From Candidatus Shapirobacteria bacterium (GTDB lineage Bacteria; Patescibacteriota; Microgenomatia; UBA12405), in NCBI GenBank assembly GCA_028709405.1, contig JAQVXB010000011.1, forward strand, positions 1-11,431: 11,431 bases of DNA, given 5' to 3'. Numbering within the stretch: the first letter of the stretch is position 1; every line of letters begins with the position of its first letter. The notes below the pieces were generated by a model. That model was not told the origin of the DNA, ran no database searches, and worked only from the letters and a program-made list of their open reading frames with translations. Positions 1 to 6,651 of the stretch are shown piece by piece. The translations under genes were made by a program, and so were the position numbers.

Positions 1-507
1 TCGGAAGCAAACGCTAATCATATTTTACAAGGCCAAACTGAAGGCAAATTAACAAAAAAAGGAATTGAACAAGCTAAAAAAGTAGGGAAAGAATTAAAAG
101 AAAAATATAAGATAGATATGGTTTTTTGTTCCCCTCTAAAAAGAACAAAAGAAACTTTAAACTGTATTTTGGACAAATATCCAATTGAAGGAAAAATTTT
201 TATGTCGAAATTATTAATGGAAAGAGATTTTGGAGAATATTCAGAAATGGAAACTCAACTGATTGATTGGGAAGAAATGGATAAAGATAACAAAATAAAT
301 GAAGAATTGGGAATAGAAAGTTTGGCTAATTTAAAAAAAAGAAGTGAACTTTTTTTGGAGGATTTGAAATTAGAAGACGCAAAAACTGTATTGGTAGTAA
401 GCCACAGCGGACCAATAAAAATGATGATAAGTAAAATTACAGGAAAAGAGTTTGAGGAAATAAATGTCGAAAATGCTTTACCGATGATTTTTGAGGAATT
501 TAAATAG
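1..507 (+). CDS. Histidine phosphatase family protein (phosphoglycerate mutase-like), 5' truncated
   Basis: The frame is open from base 1 to the TAG at 505-507, giving the last 168 residues of a protein whose start lies outside the window. The first residues (SEANANHILQGQTEGKLTKKG) match the stretch that normally follows the catalytic RHG motif of the histidine phosphatase (PGAM/CobC) superfamily, so that motif should lie just upstream of base 1. The second-arginine region SPLKRTKET is at fragment residues 44-52, the acidic proton-donor region (MERDFGEY) around E74, and the second catalytic histidine (SHSG) at H135. The family removes phosphate from sugars, nucleotides, cofactors or proteins through a phosphohistidine intermediate; the substrate cannot be told from the sequence. 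Its last 30 bp overlap the convergent Nudix gene. Family assignment is firm; the specific role is unknown. Confidence 0.88.
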   Translation, partial: SEANANHILQGQTEGKLTKKGIEQAKKVGKELKEKYKIDMVFCSPLKRTKETLNCILDKYPIEGKIFMSKLLMERDFGEYSEMETQLIDWEEMDKDNKINEELGIESLANLKKRSELFLEDLKLEDAKTVLVVSHSGPIKMMISKITGKEFEEINVENALPMIFEEFK

Positions 508-882
508 TTCGTCTAAAAAGGCAATTTTTGGCAGAGATTCTAATTCATCTAAAGTAACCCATTTAAAATCATCGTGTTCTTGGGGATCTAACTTAACATC
601 ACCATTTTTATATTCACACTCATAGACCATTTGAAATTGATAACGCTCGGGGTTGGAAAGAAAATCGTAACAAAAAATAAAATTACCAACATCAACAGTT
701 AAACCAGTCTCTTCTTTAATTTCTCTATTTAAGGCATCGATGGCTTTTTCACCAAATTCGATGGTGCCACCAGGAATATCCCAAATGTTTGGCATGTAAT
801 CATTGATTGAAGATCGATGAGTGACTAAAAATTTGTTATCTTTTTTGATTAGGCCGTGAGCAGCAACTTTGGTGTATGGCAT
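478..882 (-). CDS. Nudix hydrolase
   Basis: A 134-residue protein, the usual size for a single-domain Nudix enzyme. It carries a complete Nudix box at residues 39-61 (G39, E45, R53, E54, E57, E58, G60), which binds the divalent metal used to hydrolyse nucleoside diphosphates linked to another group. The N-terminal strand (VAAHGLIKKDNKFLVTHR) and the WDIPGG lead-in are typical of the fold. Substrate is unknown; housecleaning of oxidised or surplus nucleotides is the commonest role. The start lies 3 nt after the rpoD stop with no Shine-Dalgarno sequence between, so it is probably translated by coupling on the rpoD transcript. Its 3' end overlaps the convergent phosphatase gene by 30 bp, with no room for a separate terminator. 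Confidence 0.92.
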   Translation of the reverse strand: MPYTKVAAHGLIKKDNKFLVTHRSSINDYMPNIWDIPGGTIEFGEKAIDALNREIKEETGLTVDVGNFIFCYDFLSNPERYQFQMVYECEYKNGDVKLDPQEHDDFKWVTLDELESLPKIAFLDELFKFLKNHR

Positions 883-885
883 GTT

Positions 886-1971
886 TTATTCTAGATAATC
901 CTGCAATTTTTTTCTACGGCTAGGGTGGCGAAGTTTACGAAGAGCTTTGGCTTCGATTTGACGAATACGTTCACGAGTGACATTAAAAATTTTGCCGACT
1001 TCTTCGAGAGTTTTGGGAGTTTCCCCCATTAGACCAAAACGAAGAGATAAAACTTTGGTTTCTCTTTCGTCTAAGGAACCTAAAACTTCTTCAATTGATT
1101 CACGAAGTAATTCTTTACTAGTTTCTTCGTAGGGTGACATTTGGGTAGTGTCTTCGATAAAATCACCTAAAAATGAATCTTCATCATCACCAACTGGAGT
1201 GGAAAGAGAGGTGGTATCTTGAGAAATACGATAAATTTCTTCAACTTTTTCGATAGTTATGCCGACTTCTTCGGCAATTTGTTCAATTTCTGGTTCGTGG
1301 CCTAATCTTTGAGTCAAGGCTCGGGTGGCTTTATAAACTTTATTAATGGTTTCGACCATGTGAACAGGAATACGAATAGTTTTGGCTTGATCGGCGATGG
1401 CACGGGTGATGGCTTGACGAATCCACCAAGTGGCATAGGTAGAAAATTTAAAACCACGATGCCAATCAAATTTTTCAACAGCGCGCATTAAACCTTGATT
1501 ACCCTCTTGGACTAGATCCAAAAAAGTTAAACCACGACCAATATATTTTTTGGCAATAGAAACAACAAGACGTAAATTGGCGTTGATTAATTTTTCGCGG
1601 GCAGAACTGGAACCTTTTTCAATTTGTTGGGCTAAATCGACTTCTTCAGGAAAAGTTAAAAGATTGATTTTTCCGATTTCTTTTAAATACATTCTAACCG
1701 AATCAACATTACCTTTTTGAGATAACATATTCAATAAATCCATGGAATTGTTCTTTTCTTTTTCAATTTCAAGAACTTCTTTTGATTCAACTTTATCAAA
1801 AACATCAATTCCATGTTCAAAGAGATAGTTAAAAACTTCATCAACTTCTTGAAGATACTTTTCTGGCTCGGGGATTTGACTTAGAATTTCATCATTGGTA
1901 AGATAATGAAGCTTCTTAGCTTGATTAAGTAACGTTTGTTTGACTTTGGATATGTTTAACGTGGCTACCAT
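886..1971 (-). CDS. rpoD: Primary RNA polymerase sigma factor RpoD (sigma-70/SigA type)
   Basis: A 361-residue housekeeping sigma factor directing core RNA polymerase to -35/-10 promoters. Domains in order: a helical region 1.1 at about residues 1-60; region 1.2 at about 88-120 (DSVRMYLKEIG); region 2 at about 124-215 with the core-binding and -10-melting segments (NLRLVVSIAKKY, FSTYATWWIRQAITRA); region 3 at about 216-290; region 4 at about 295-361 with the -35-binding helix-turn-helix (TLEEVGKIFNVTRERIRQIE) and the C-terminal LRHPSRR typical of group 1 sigmas. The presence of region 1.1 and this C-terminus argue against an alternative sigma. It lies downstream of dnaG on the same strand, as in the classical macromolecular synthesis operon but without rpsU, and runs into the Nudix gene. 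The ATG at 1969-1971 has a -10 box 7 nt upstream and no ribosome binding site. Confidence 0.97.
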   Translation of the reverse strand: MVATLNISKVKQTLLNQAKKLHYLTNDEILSQIPEPEKYLQEVDEVFNYLFEHGIDVFDKVESKEVLEIEKEKNNSMDLLNMLSQKGNVDSVRMYLKEIGKINLLTFPEEVDLAQQIEKGSSSAREKLINANLRLVVSIAKKYIGRGLTFLDLVQEGNQGLMRAVEKFDWHRGFKFSTYATWWIRQAITRAIADQAKTIRIPVHMVETINKVYKATRALTQRLGHEPEIEQIAEEVGITIEKVEEIYRISQDTTSLSTPVGDDEDSFLGDFIEDTTQMSPYEETSKELLRESIEEVLGSLDERETKVLSLRFGLMGETPKTLEEVGKIFNVTRERIRQIEAKALRKLRHPSRRKKLQDYLE

Positions 1972-1978
1972 GCGGTAT

Positions 1979-1984
1979 ATTGTA
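1979..1984 (-). promoter_or_regulatory. rpoD -10 box, probable leaderless promoter
   Basis: Read on the minus strand this is TACAAT, followed by seven bases (ATACCGC) and the rpoD ATG. With a usual 6-7 nt distance from -10 to start, transcription would begin at or next to the A of ATG. No convincing -35 hexamer is visible at the expected spacing. Inferred from position and motif only. Confidence 0.5.
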
Positions 1985-2022
1985 TAGGAAAAACTGGGAA
2001 AAATCTAGTTTTTGAATAAAAA

Positions 2023-2073
2023 CCTCTTTGTCCCACTGCCGTGAGACATCTCCTCTTAATAAAGGGAGAAATC
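2023..2073. repeat. REP-like double-hairpin intergenic element (copy 1)
   Basis: This fills most of the 103-bp dnaG-rpoD gap. A pyrimidine-rich head (CCTCTTT) is followed by a 7-bp hairpin GTCCCAC-tgcc-GTGAGAC (2030-2047), which is fully paired with one U-G wobble in minus-strand RNA, and then by an imperfect hairpin with TCTCC (2049-2053) pairing GGAGA (2065-2069). The same order of parts appears at 10451-10493. It resembles the degenerate palindromic intergenic repeats common in many bacterial genomes. It might also weaken read-through from dnaG into rpoD, but there is no clean U-tract, so I do not call it a terminator. Confidence 0.5.
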
Positions 2074-2074
2074 T

Positions 2075-3868
2075 TTATTTAGTTGATTGGAGATTATGGA
2101 GTTTTTCAAGGACTTGATTATATTCATCTTCAACTTCCTTTAAACTGGTTTCATCTTCATCATTTTCCAATTTACTGATTTGATTACTAAGCTGATTTAG
2201 CCTATCTTTTAGTAAAACTGAATTTATCTTAGTGGTGGCTTTTTTTATTTCTAATAAACGGGTTTTAGATTCTATTTGGTTTTTTTCTGATTCAAAATAA
2301 AGAGTTTGAAAAAGTGGTTTAATTTCGGCAGGCAAAGAATCCAATATTTCTTTTAAAGTTTGATCTTCTTTTTCTAAAAGAAATTTGGCAATAGTTTTAA
2401 AACGGGAAACGGTTAAATTGTTGAGATGTTTTTTGAGTTTTTGAGCTAATTTAGCTGGGTTTTTGGCGCCGATAATTAAAATTAATAATAATTCTTCTAA
2501 TTTTTCCGTCTTGCTTTCTGATTCTTCTTCTAGCTGTTTTGATTTGGGGACAATTAAATTAAAATTGGTGGGATTAGTATTTTCATATTTTTTGGCTTCT
2601 TCATAAATAGACTCAACACTAGAATTGATTTCGTTGGCTAATTTTTTGAAATAATCAGATTTAACAACTGAGTTTTTAATTTTGACTAAAAAAGGCAAAA
2701 CTACAGTTAAAACTTCTTTTTTACCTTTGATAGTATCGATGTCATTGATTTTTATTTGAGATTGGATAATAAAATCCCAAACATCGGTAGATTTTTTTAA
2801 TTGCGATTTAAAAAATTCAGGATCAGCTTTAATGGCTTCATCTGGATCTTTGTATTTATCACCTAAATTTAAAACCTTAATGTCAAATTCCATTGAATCA
2901 GCTAATTCAATACTTTTACGAGAGGCGTTATTACCAGCAAAATCAGAATCAAGAGCTAAAATAAGAGTGTCAGTGTAACGGCGAAGAAGTTGGAGTTGGT
3001 CTTGAGTAAAGGCAGTTCCTTTGAGAGCAACGATGTTTTTAAAACCGTTTTGGAAAGGAGAAATCATATCAAATTCACCTTCGACAATAATGACTGAATT
3101 TTCCATTCTAATTGCTTCTTTGGCAATATTTAAACCAAAAAGCATTTGGCTTTTATGATAAATTTCAGTTTCTGGAGAATTAATATATTTAGCCATATTG
3201 GAATTTTTAGAGCTGGGTAAAATGCGACCAGAAAAAGCAACAATATGACCTCGATAATCATGAAGAGGAAAGGTTAATCGGCCTTGAAATCGATCATAAA
3301 GACCACTGCCATAATGGCTTTTACCAAAAGTACCAGTGGCAATTAAATCATCAATTTTATAGCCTTTTTTTAAAATATAGTTACTAATATATTTGGAATC
3401 GTTGGGAGAAAAACCAATACTAAAAGTTTTAATAGTATCGATAGTAATTCCCCTGTTGGTGACATAGTCTAGGGCTTCTTTACCAAGTGGATGAGACAAA
3501 AGAATATAATTGTAAAATTTGGCAACCTGATTATTAATTTCAATTAATAATTTCTTTTTTGATTCCTGATGATCAATAAAACTGCTTTTAATCAAAGTGA
3601 CACCGGCTAATTTAGCTAATTCTTCTAGGGCTTCGCGAAAATCAATTTTTTCATAATTTTGCAAAAAATTAAAAATATCGCCAGCTTGACCACAACCAAA
3701 ACATTTATAAATTTGAAGCTCTTCGGAGACAGAAAAGGAAGGAGTTTTTTCACCATGAAAAGGACAACAGGCCCAGTAATGACGACCTTTCTTTTTTAAA
3801 GGAACATAACGATTAATTACATCGACAATGTTAAGTTTTTGTTTAATTTCGTCAACTTGGTTGTCCAT
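2075..3868 (-). CDS. dnaG: DNA primase DnaG
   Basis: A 597-residue primase that makes RNA primers for replication, near the family's usual length. The N-terminal CHC2 zinc ribbon has ligands C35, H38, C56 and C59 (CPFHGEKTPSF, then KCFGCG). The catalytic core follows, with RFQGRLTFPLHD (193-204) and a TOPRIM fold: E263 and D267 in VEGEFD, and metal-binding D307/D309 in ALDSD. The C-terminal third (about 440-597) is lysine/glutamate-rich and helical, as expected for the helicase-interacting domain, though poorly conserved. I chose MDNQVDEIK as the start: it matches where DnaG proteins normally begin, and TATAAT lies 6 nt upstream. An in-frame ATG at 3902-3904 would add 12 residues but falls in the arm of an inverted repeat, upstream of that -10 box. 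Confidence 0.96.
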   Translation of the reverse strand: MDNQVDEIKQKLNIVDVINRYVPLKKKGRHYWACCPFHGEKTPSFSVSEELQIYKCFGCGQAGDIFNFLQNYEKIDFREALEELAKLAGVTLIKSSFIDHQESKKKLLIEINNQVAKFYNYILLSHPLGKEALDYVTNRGITIDTIKTFSIGFSPNDSKYISNYILKKGYKIDDLIATGTFGKSHYGSGLYDRFQGRLTFPLHDYRGHIVAFSGRILPSSKNSNMAKYINSPETEIYHKSQMLFGLNIAKEAIRMENSVIIVEGEFDMISPFQNGFKNIVALKGTAFTQDQLQLLRRYTDTLILALDSDFAGNNASRKSIELADSMEFDIKVLNLGDKYKDPDEAIKADPEFFKSQLKKSTDVWDFIIQSQIKINDIDTIKGKKEVLTVVLPFLVKIKNSVVKSDYFKKLANEINSSVESIYEEAKKYENTNPTNFNLIVPKSKQLEEESESKTEKLEELLLILIIGAKNPAKLAQKLKKHLNNLTVSRFKTIAKFLLEKEDQTLKEILDSLPAEIKPLFQTLYFESEKNQIESKTRLLEIKKATTKINSVLLKDRLNQLSNQISKLENDEDETSLKEVEDEYNQVLEKLHNLQSTK

Positions 3869-3874
3869 TGGCCA

Positions 3875-3880
3875 ATTATA
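3875..3880 (-). promoter_or_regulatory. dnaG -10 box, probable leaderless promoter
   Basis: A perfect TATAAT on the minus strand is followed by six bases (TGGCCA) and the ATG at 3866-3868. A start about 7 nt downstream of the box would coincide with the A of ATG, and no Shine-Dalgarno sequence is present. The -35 region is AT-rich without a good TTGACA match. This box also supports the internal dnaG start. Confidence 0.55.
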
Positions 3881-3902
3881 CCTTATATTTAAAGCTAAAT
3901 TC

Positions 3903-3989
3903 ATTTTCTTGACGACATTTTTCCGTGCTCACGCGTTTCGACATTGCACCTCACATGATTGCGCGCGGAAAAATATCGTCAGCGAAAAT
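3903..3989. repeat. GC-rich long inverted repeat between prenyl synthase gene and dnaG
   Basis: Arms 3911-3930 (GACGACATTTTTCCGTGCTC) and 3961-3980 (GCGCGCGGAAAAATATCGTC) pair at 18 of 20 positions in RNA of either strand, one of these being a G-U wobble. The pairing extends outward through ATTTTC (3903-3908) with GAAAAT (3984-3989) across a small bulge. The 30-nt centre contains ACGCGT. The core 3911-3980 is about 50% G+C, well above its surroundings. It begins 12 bp beyond the prenyl synthase stop and ends upstream of the dnaG -10 box. There is no U-tract, so it is not a standard terminator. It could be a miniature mobile element, a structured RNA or a protein-binding site. No clear target duplication is seen. 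Confidence 0.65.
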
Positions 3990-4001
3990 TATTTATGTAA
4001 T

Positions 4002-5069
4002 TTAATGATTACGGGTAAGGATAAAGTCGAAAATGGATTGGAGTTGGGATCTAAACGGTTTTTCGGATAAAAACTTTAGTTCATTGTCGAAAATTTGTTG
4101 AGCTTCTTGGGCATATTTTTTGGCTAAAGAACGGCCATAATCTAGACTACCATATTTTGTCATTTTGGAAATTACCCAAGCAACTTCATCCTCTGTTTTA
4201 TTGACGCGAGTTTTTGAAAGAATTGATTTTAATTTAATTAAGTCTTCTGATGAAGAATTATTTAATAAATGAATTAACATAATGGTTCTTTTGCCTTCGT
4301 AGATATCGTTACCTTGCTGCTTCTTTTGACCGGCAAAATCGGAAGTTAAATCTAAAAGATCATCAATAATTTGAAAGGATCGGCCAAGTAAAATACCAAA
4401 TTTATAAATTGATTCTAGTTGTTGGTCGGTGGCACCAGCCAGAATGGCACCAAGGCGCATAGGACCAGCAATGGTGTAATAACCAGTTTTGCTTTCTAAA
4501 ATTAGAAGGATATCCTCTTCGGTTAGATTAAAACGATTGTCTTGAGCCCATTTAATTTCGATGGTTTGACCAAGAATAGTACGATTTAACATAAGAAAAA
4601 ATTCGTCTTCAATTTTTTGAGCAATAATTGGATCCAAAATTGAATAATTTTTACTTAAAATTTGCCACATCAAAATATGAAGAGCATCACCAGCATTAAG
4701 AGCCAATTCGTTGCCGTAAATTTTTTGAATGGCTGGTTGACCACGGCGCTCGTCTGATTGGTCTTCGATATCATCATGGCCTAAAATCCAATCTTCAGAA
4801 ATCTGCATTGATTCGGCAGTGAAAAGAGTATTTTTTAAGTTAACTCCAAGTGATTGAGCAGTTAACATTAGAAGAGTTGGACGAAGATATTTGCCCTTTC
4901 TTTGGGGGTAATCTGAAACCATTTGAAAATGAAGATCTAAAAGTGGTTGGTATTTTGGGTTTATTTTACAAAAAGTAGGATAGTTTTTAATAAGATCGAG
5001 ATGTTTTTCTATTTCAGGCCATAAAATATTTTTATAGTTAGTCAGAATCTCAATAGCATCTGGTTTCAT
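4002..5069 (-). CDS. Type I polyprenyl diphosphate synthase (FPP/GGPP synthase family)
   Basis: A 355-residue trans-prenyltransferase that adds isopentenyl diphosphate units to an allylic diphosphate. Both aspartate-rich motifs are intact: GHDDIED (DDxxD at 99-103), followed by the RRGQPA segment (108-113), and IIDDLLD (236-240). The substrate-binding GKYLRP is at 59-64 and the KTGYYT region at 194-199. The first motif lacks the two-residue insertion of typical bacterial FPP synthases. Trp94 lies five residues before it, where an aromatic side chain usually limits chain length, so a C15-C20 product is my inference. The start overlaps the upstream membrane-protein stop as ATGA (5066-5069), implying translational coupling. 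Product length and pathway are not proven. Confidence 0.93.
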   Translation of the reverse strand: MKPDAIEILTNYKNILWPEIEKHLDLIKNYPTFCKINPKYQPLLDLHFQMVSDYPQRKGKYLRPTLLMLTAQSLGVNLKNTLFTAESMQISEDWILGHDDIEDQSDERRGQPAIQKIYGNELALNAGDALHILMWQILSKNYSILDPIIAQKIEDEFFLMLNRTILGQTIEIKWAQDNRFNLTEEDILLILESKTGYYTIAGPMRLGAILAGATDQQLESIYKFGILLGRSFQIIDDLLDLTSDFAGQKKQQGNDIYEGKRTIMLIHLLNNSSSEDLIKLKSILSKTRVNKTEDEVAWVISKMTKYGSLDYGRSLAKKYAQEAQQIFDNELKFLSEKPFRSQLQSIFDFILTRNH

Positions 5070-6241
5070 GATATTTTTTCGGCAACAATTAATTCGGGAG
5101 TTGGAGGAGATGGAAGGGGTTTGTTGGTTTTTTTGATAATCTGGCCAAAGGTATAAGGATAAATAAGGTACATTACTTCAAAAGTAGTGACCGATAATTC
5201 AAAGGCAGAAGGAATTTGGTTGGTAATAAAGAAGGCTCCAAGACCAAGAACAATGGCATTTTTAAAACTTTGCTGCATTTTATCGCGAAAAACTTTTTTA
5301 ATTATTTCGGGGGGAATATTTATTAATTCAGCTTTTTTGGCAGCTTCGGTGTTATTTCGGTAACCGGCATGAATAGTTACAATAAAGGTGCCGACAGCAG
5401 TAACAAAATTCATGGGGGTATTCTGATGACTAAGATTGGCGATAAAAACAAAGGATTCAAAAGCGGTAGGGATATGACGTAGAAAAAAGACTATTAAAAT
5501 AAGTAAAACACCGCCAAAACCACTGATGGTAAATAAAAGCCGGTTATATTTGATACGAGCAAAAAGGACTTTTTTATTACGACCAAGAAAAATGCGTAAA
5601 ATTCTCCATAGAAGTCGGATAACAACAAAAAACAAAACAATAAGACCAATAATCATAAAGATTTTGGACCAATTAAGAGCCATAGTTTCGGTAATTTTAA
5701 AGAGAGGAAAATGAAAATTAATTCCTTTTAGGGGGTATTTAGGATAGGGAACAAAATCATAGAGCAGATTCATTTTTTGAAGTTTTAAGGGGTCAGAATA
5801 AAAATCAATTAAAAAAATGCGACCAGCAGAGAAAAAAGCAATGGAATTAACAAAAAAATTAAAAATATAAAAAACAACCGGTAAACTACCCTCTTTAATT
5901 TTTTTAGTAAAAACTAAAGATTGGGTTTCTTCTTTTTTAATTTTGTCTAATTCATCTTCAAATTTTTTAAGAGAAGGATCAAAAGAATTACCAATAATAC
6001 GAAGAGGTAAAAAAATAATATTTTGGATAATACCAATTAAAATGACAGAAACCCAAATTTGGCCAGTAATGGAATAAATAGAGAAAAAAATACTGGCATA
6101 GAGTTTGAAACTGCCACCCTTAAAAAACCAAAACATCAAAACAATAATGAAGATAAGGAGAATAGTAGTCCAAAAAGGCAGCCATTGACGACTGTTGTCT
6201 ATTTTTCTGATTTTGGAAAAATTGGATTCGTTTTCAACCAT
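5066..6241 (-). CDS. Polytopic membrane protein of unknown function
   Basis: A 391-residue hydrophobic protein with about eight likely membrane segments: residues 23-40, 62-83, 119-146, 189-218, 236-254, 262-290, 326-345 and 349-368. A charged cytoplasm-like loop lies at 88-118 and the tail is proline-rich (PLPSPPTPE). I do not recognise the family. The hydrophobic IIFLPLR at 75-81, followed by a charged helix and further hydrophobic hairpins, faintly recalls YidC/Oxa1 insertases, but I see no conserved motif that would justify that name. The start is set at MVENESN because TATAAT lies 7 nt upstream; a longer frame from 6316 would run through that promoter and into the divergent gene. ATGA overlap with the prenyl synthase suggests a shared envelope or lipid-carrier role. 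Confidence 0.8.
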   Translation of the reverse strand: MVENESNFSKIRKIDNSRQWLPFWTTILLIFIIVLMFWFFKGGSFKLYASIFFSIYSITGQIWVSVILIGIIQNIIFLPLRIIGNSFDPSLKKFEDELDKIKKEETQSLVFTKKIKEGSLPVVFYIFNFFVNSIAFFSAGRIFLIDFYSDPLKLQKMNLLYDFVPYPKYPLKGINFHFPLFKITETMALNWSKIFMIIGLIVLFFVVIRLLWRILRIFLGRNKKVLFARIKYNRLLFTISGFGGVLLILIVFFLRHIPTAFESFVFIANLSHQNTPMNFVTAVGTFIVTIHAGYRNNTEAAKKAELINIPPEIIKKVFRDKMQQSFKNAIVLGLGAFFITNQIPSAFELSVTTFEVMYLIYPYTFGQIIKKTNKPLPSPPTPELIVAEKIS

Positions 6242-6270
6242 TGTGTTAATTATACAATTTAACTTATACT
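6241..6270 (+). promoter_or_regulatory. Promoter of the 6277 gene pair, probable leaderless
   Basis: TTGTGT (6241-6246) and TATACT (6265-6270) are separated by 18 nt, and the ATG follows only six bases after the -10 box. The promoter lies back-to-back with the minus-strand one, so binding of polymerase on one side may exclude the other. Inferred from motifs only. Confidence 0.5.
6249..6254 (-). promoter_or_regulatory. -10 box of membrane-protein/prenyl synthase operon, probable leaderless
   Basis: Minus-strand TATAAT, then TAACACA (7 nt), then the ATG at 6239-6241. The upstream hexamer at 17-nt spacing (TGTATA) is a poor -35. No Shine-Dalgarno sequence is possible in the 7-nt gap. It overlaps the divergent plus-strand promoter. 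Confidence 0.5.
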
Positions 6271-6276
6271 GTATAC

Positions 6277-6651
6277 ATGGCTGAAAATAAAGAAAGATTA
6301 ATAATAGATGAAACAAAGGAAGTAATTAAGGAAAGAGAAGAAAAACAAAGCGGAGAAATGATTGATCTGGAAAAGAACAGAGAGGTTGTTATTCCTAGAG
6401 AAGTTAAGAATTGGATGGAGAAAGTAGAAGAAGATCCAAGTTTGAATAATCAAGGACAAAATAATGGAAATGATGATTCGGCTTTACAATCAATTGCAAC
6501 AACGGTAACAAAAATTAGTTTACCAACAAATAAGCGGGTTTTTTCTGAAGGTTTTGGTAAAACAGTTGGAGATGCAGGACGATGGTTATCAGAATTTGTG
6601 TTTAGATTAATAAAAAAGAACAAAGGTAATGTAAAATTTAATGAGGAATGA
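6277..6651 (+). CDS. Small acidic hypothetical protein coupled to the VirD4/TraG-like ATPase
   Basis: A 124-residue soluble protein with no signal peptide or membrane segment. Residues 1-35 are highly charged and likely helical. A distinct block follows at 37-54 (VVIPREVKNWMEKVEEDP), then an Asn/Gln/Asp-rich linker (55-68), and then a C-terminal block (81-113) with LPTNKRVFSEGFGKTV and a basic amphipathic stretch including RWLSEFVFRLIKK. I cannot assign a function; proteins of this general look occur beside type IV secretion-like ATPases in CPR genomes, which is a recollection rather than a search result. Its stop overlaps the ATPase start as ATGA, so the two are translated together and probably work together. 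Its own ATG has TATACT 6 nt upstream. Confidence 0.75.
   Translation: MAENKERLIIDETKEVIKEREEKQSGEMIDLEKNREVVIPREVKNWMEKVEEDPSLNNQGQNNGNDDSALQSIATTVTKISLPTNKRVFSEGFGKTVGDAGRWLSEFVFRLIKKNKGNVKFNEE

Noticed and set aside
3869..3904. Longer dnaG start at 3902-3904 (12 extra residues)
   Set aside because: The extension is not seen in DnaG proteins, lies upstream of a perfect TATAAT, and begins in the arm of the inverted repeat.
3911..3980. Inverted repeat as an intrinsic terminator of the prenyl synthase gene
   Set aside because: The stem is long with a 30-nt centre and no U-run follows it on either strand.
3828..4070. Plus-strand 80-codon open frame across the inverted repeat
   Set aside because: It overlaps dnaG and prenyl synthase ends on the opposite strand, has no promoter or recognisable protein features, and its middle is the inverted repeat itself.
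6242..6316. Longer start of the membrane protein at 6316
   Set aside because: The added 25 codons run across the divergent promoter and the start of the opposite gene; the -10 box 7 nt before 6241 supports the shorter form.
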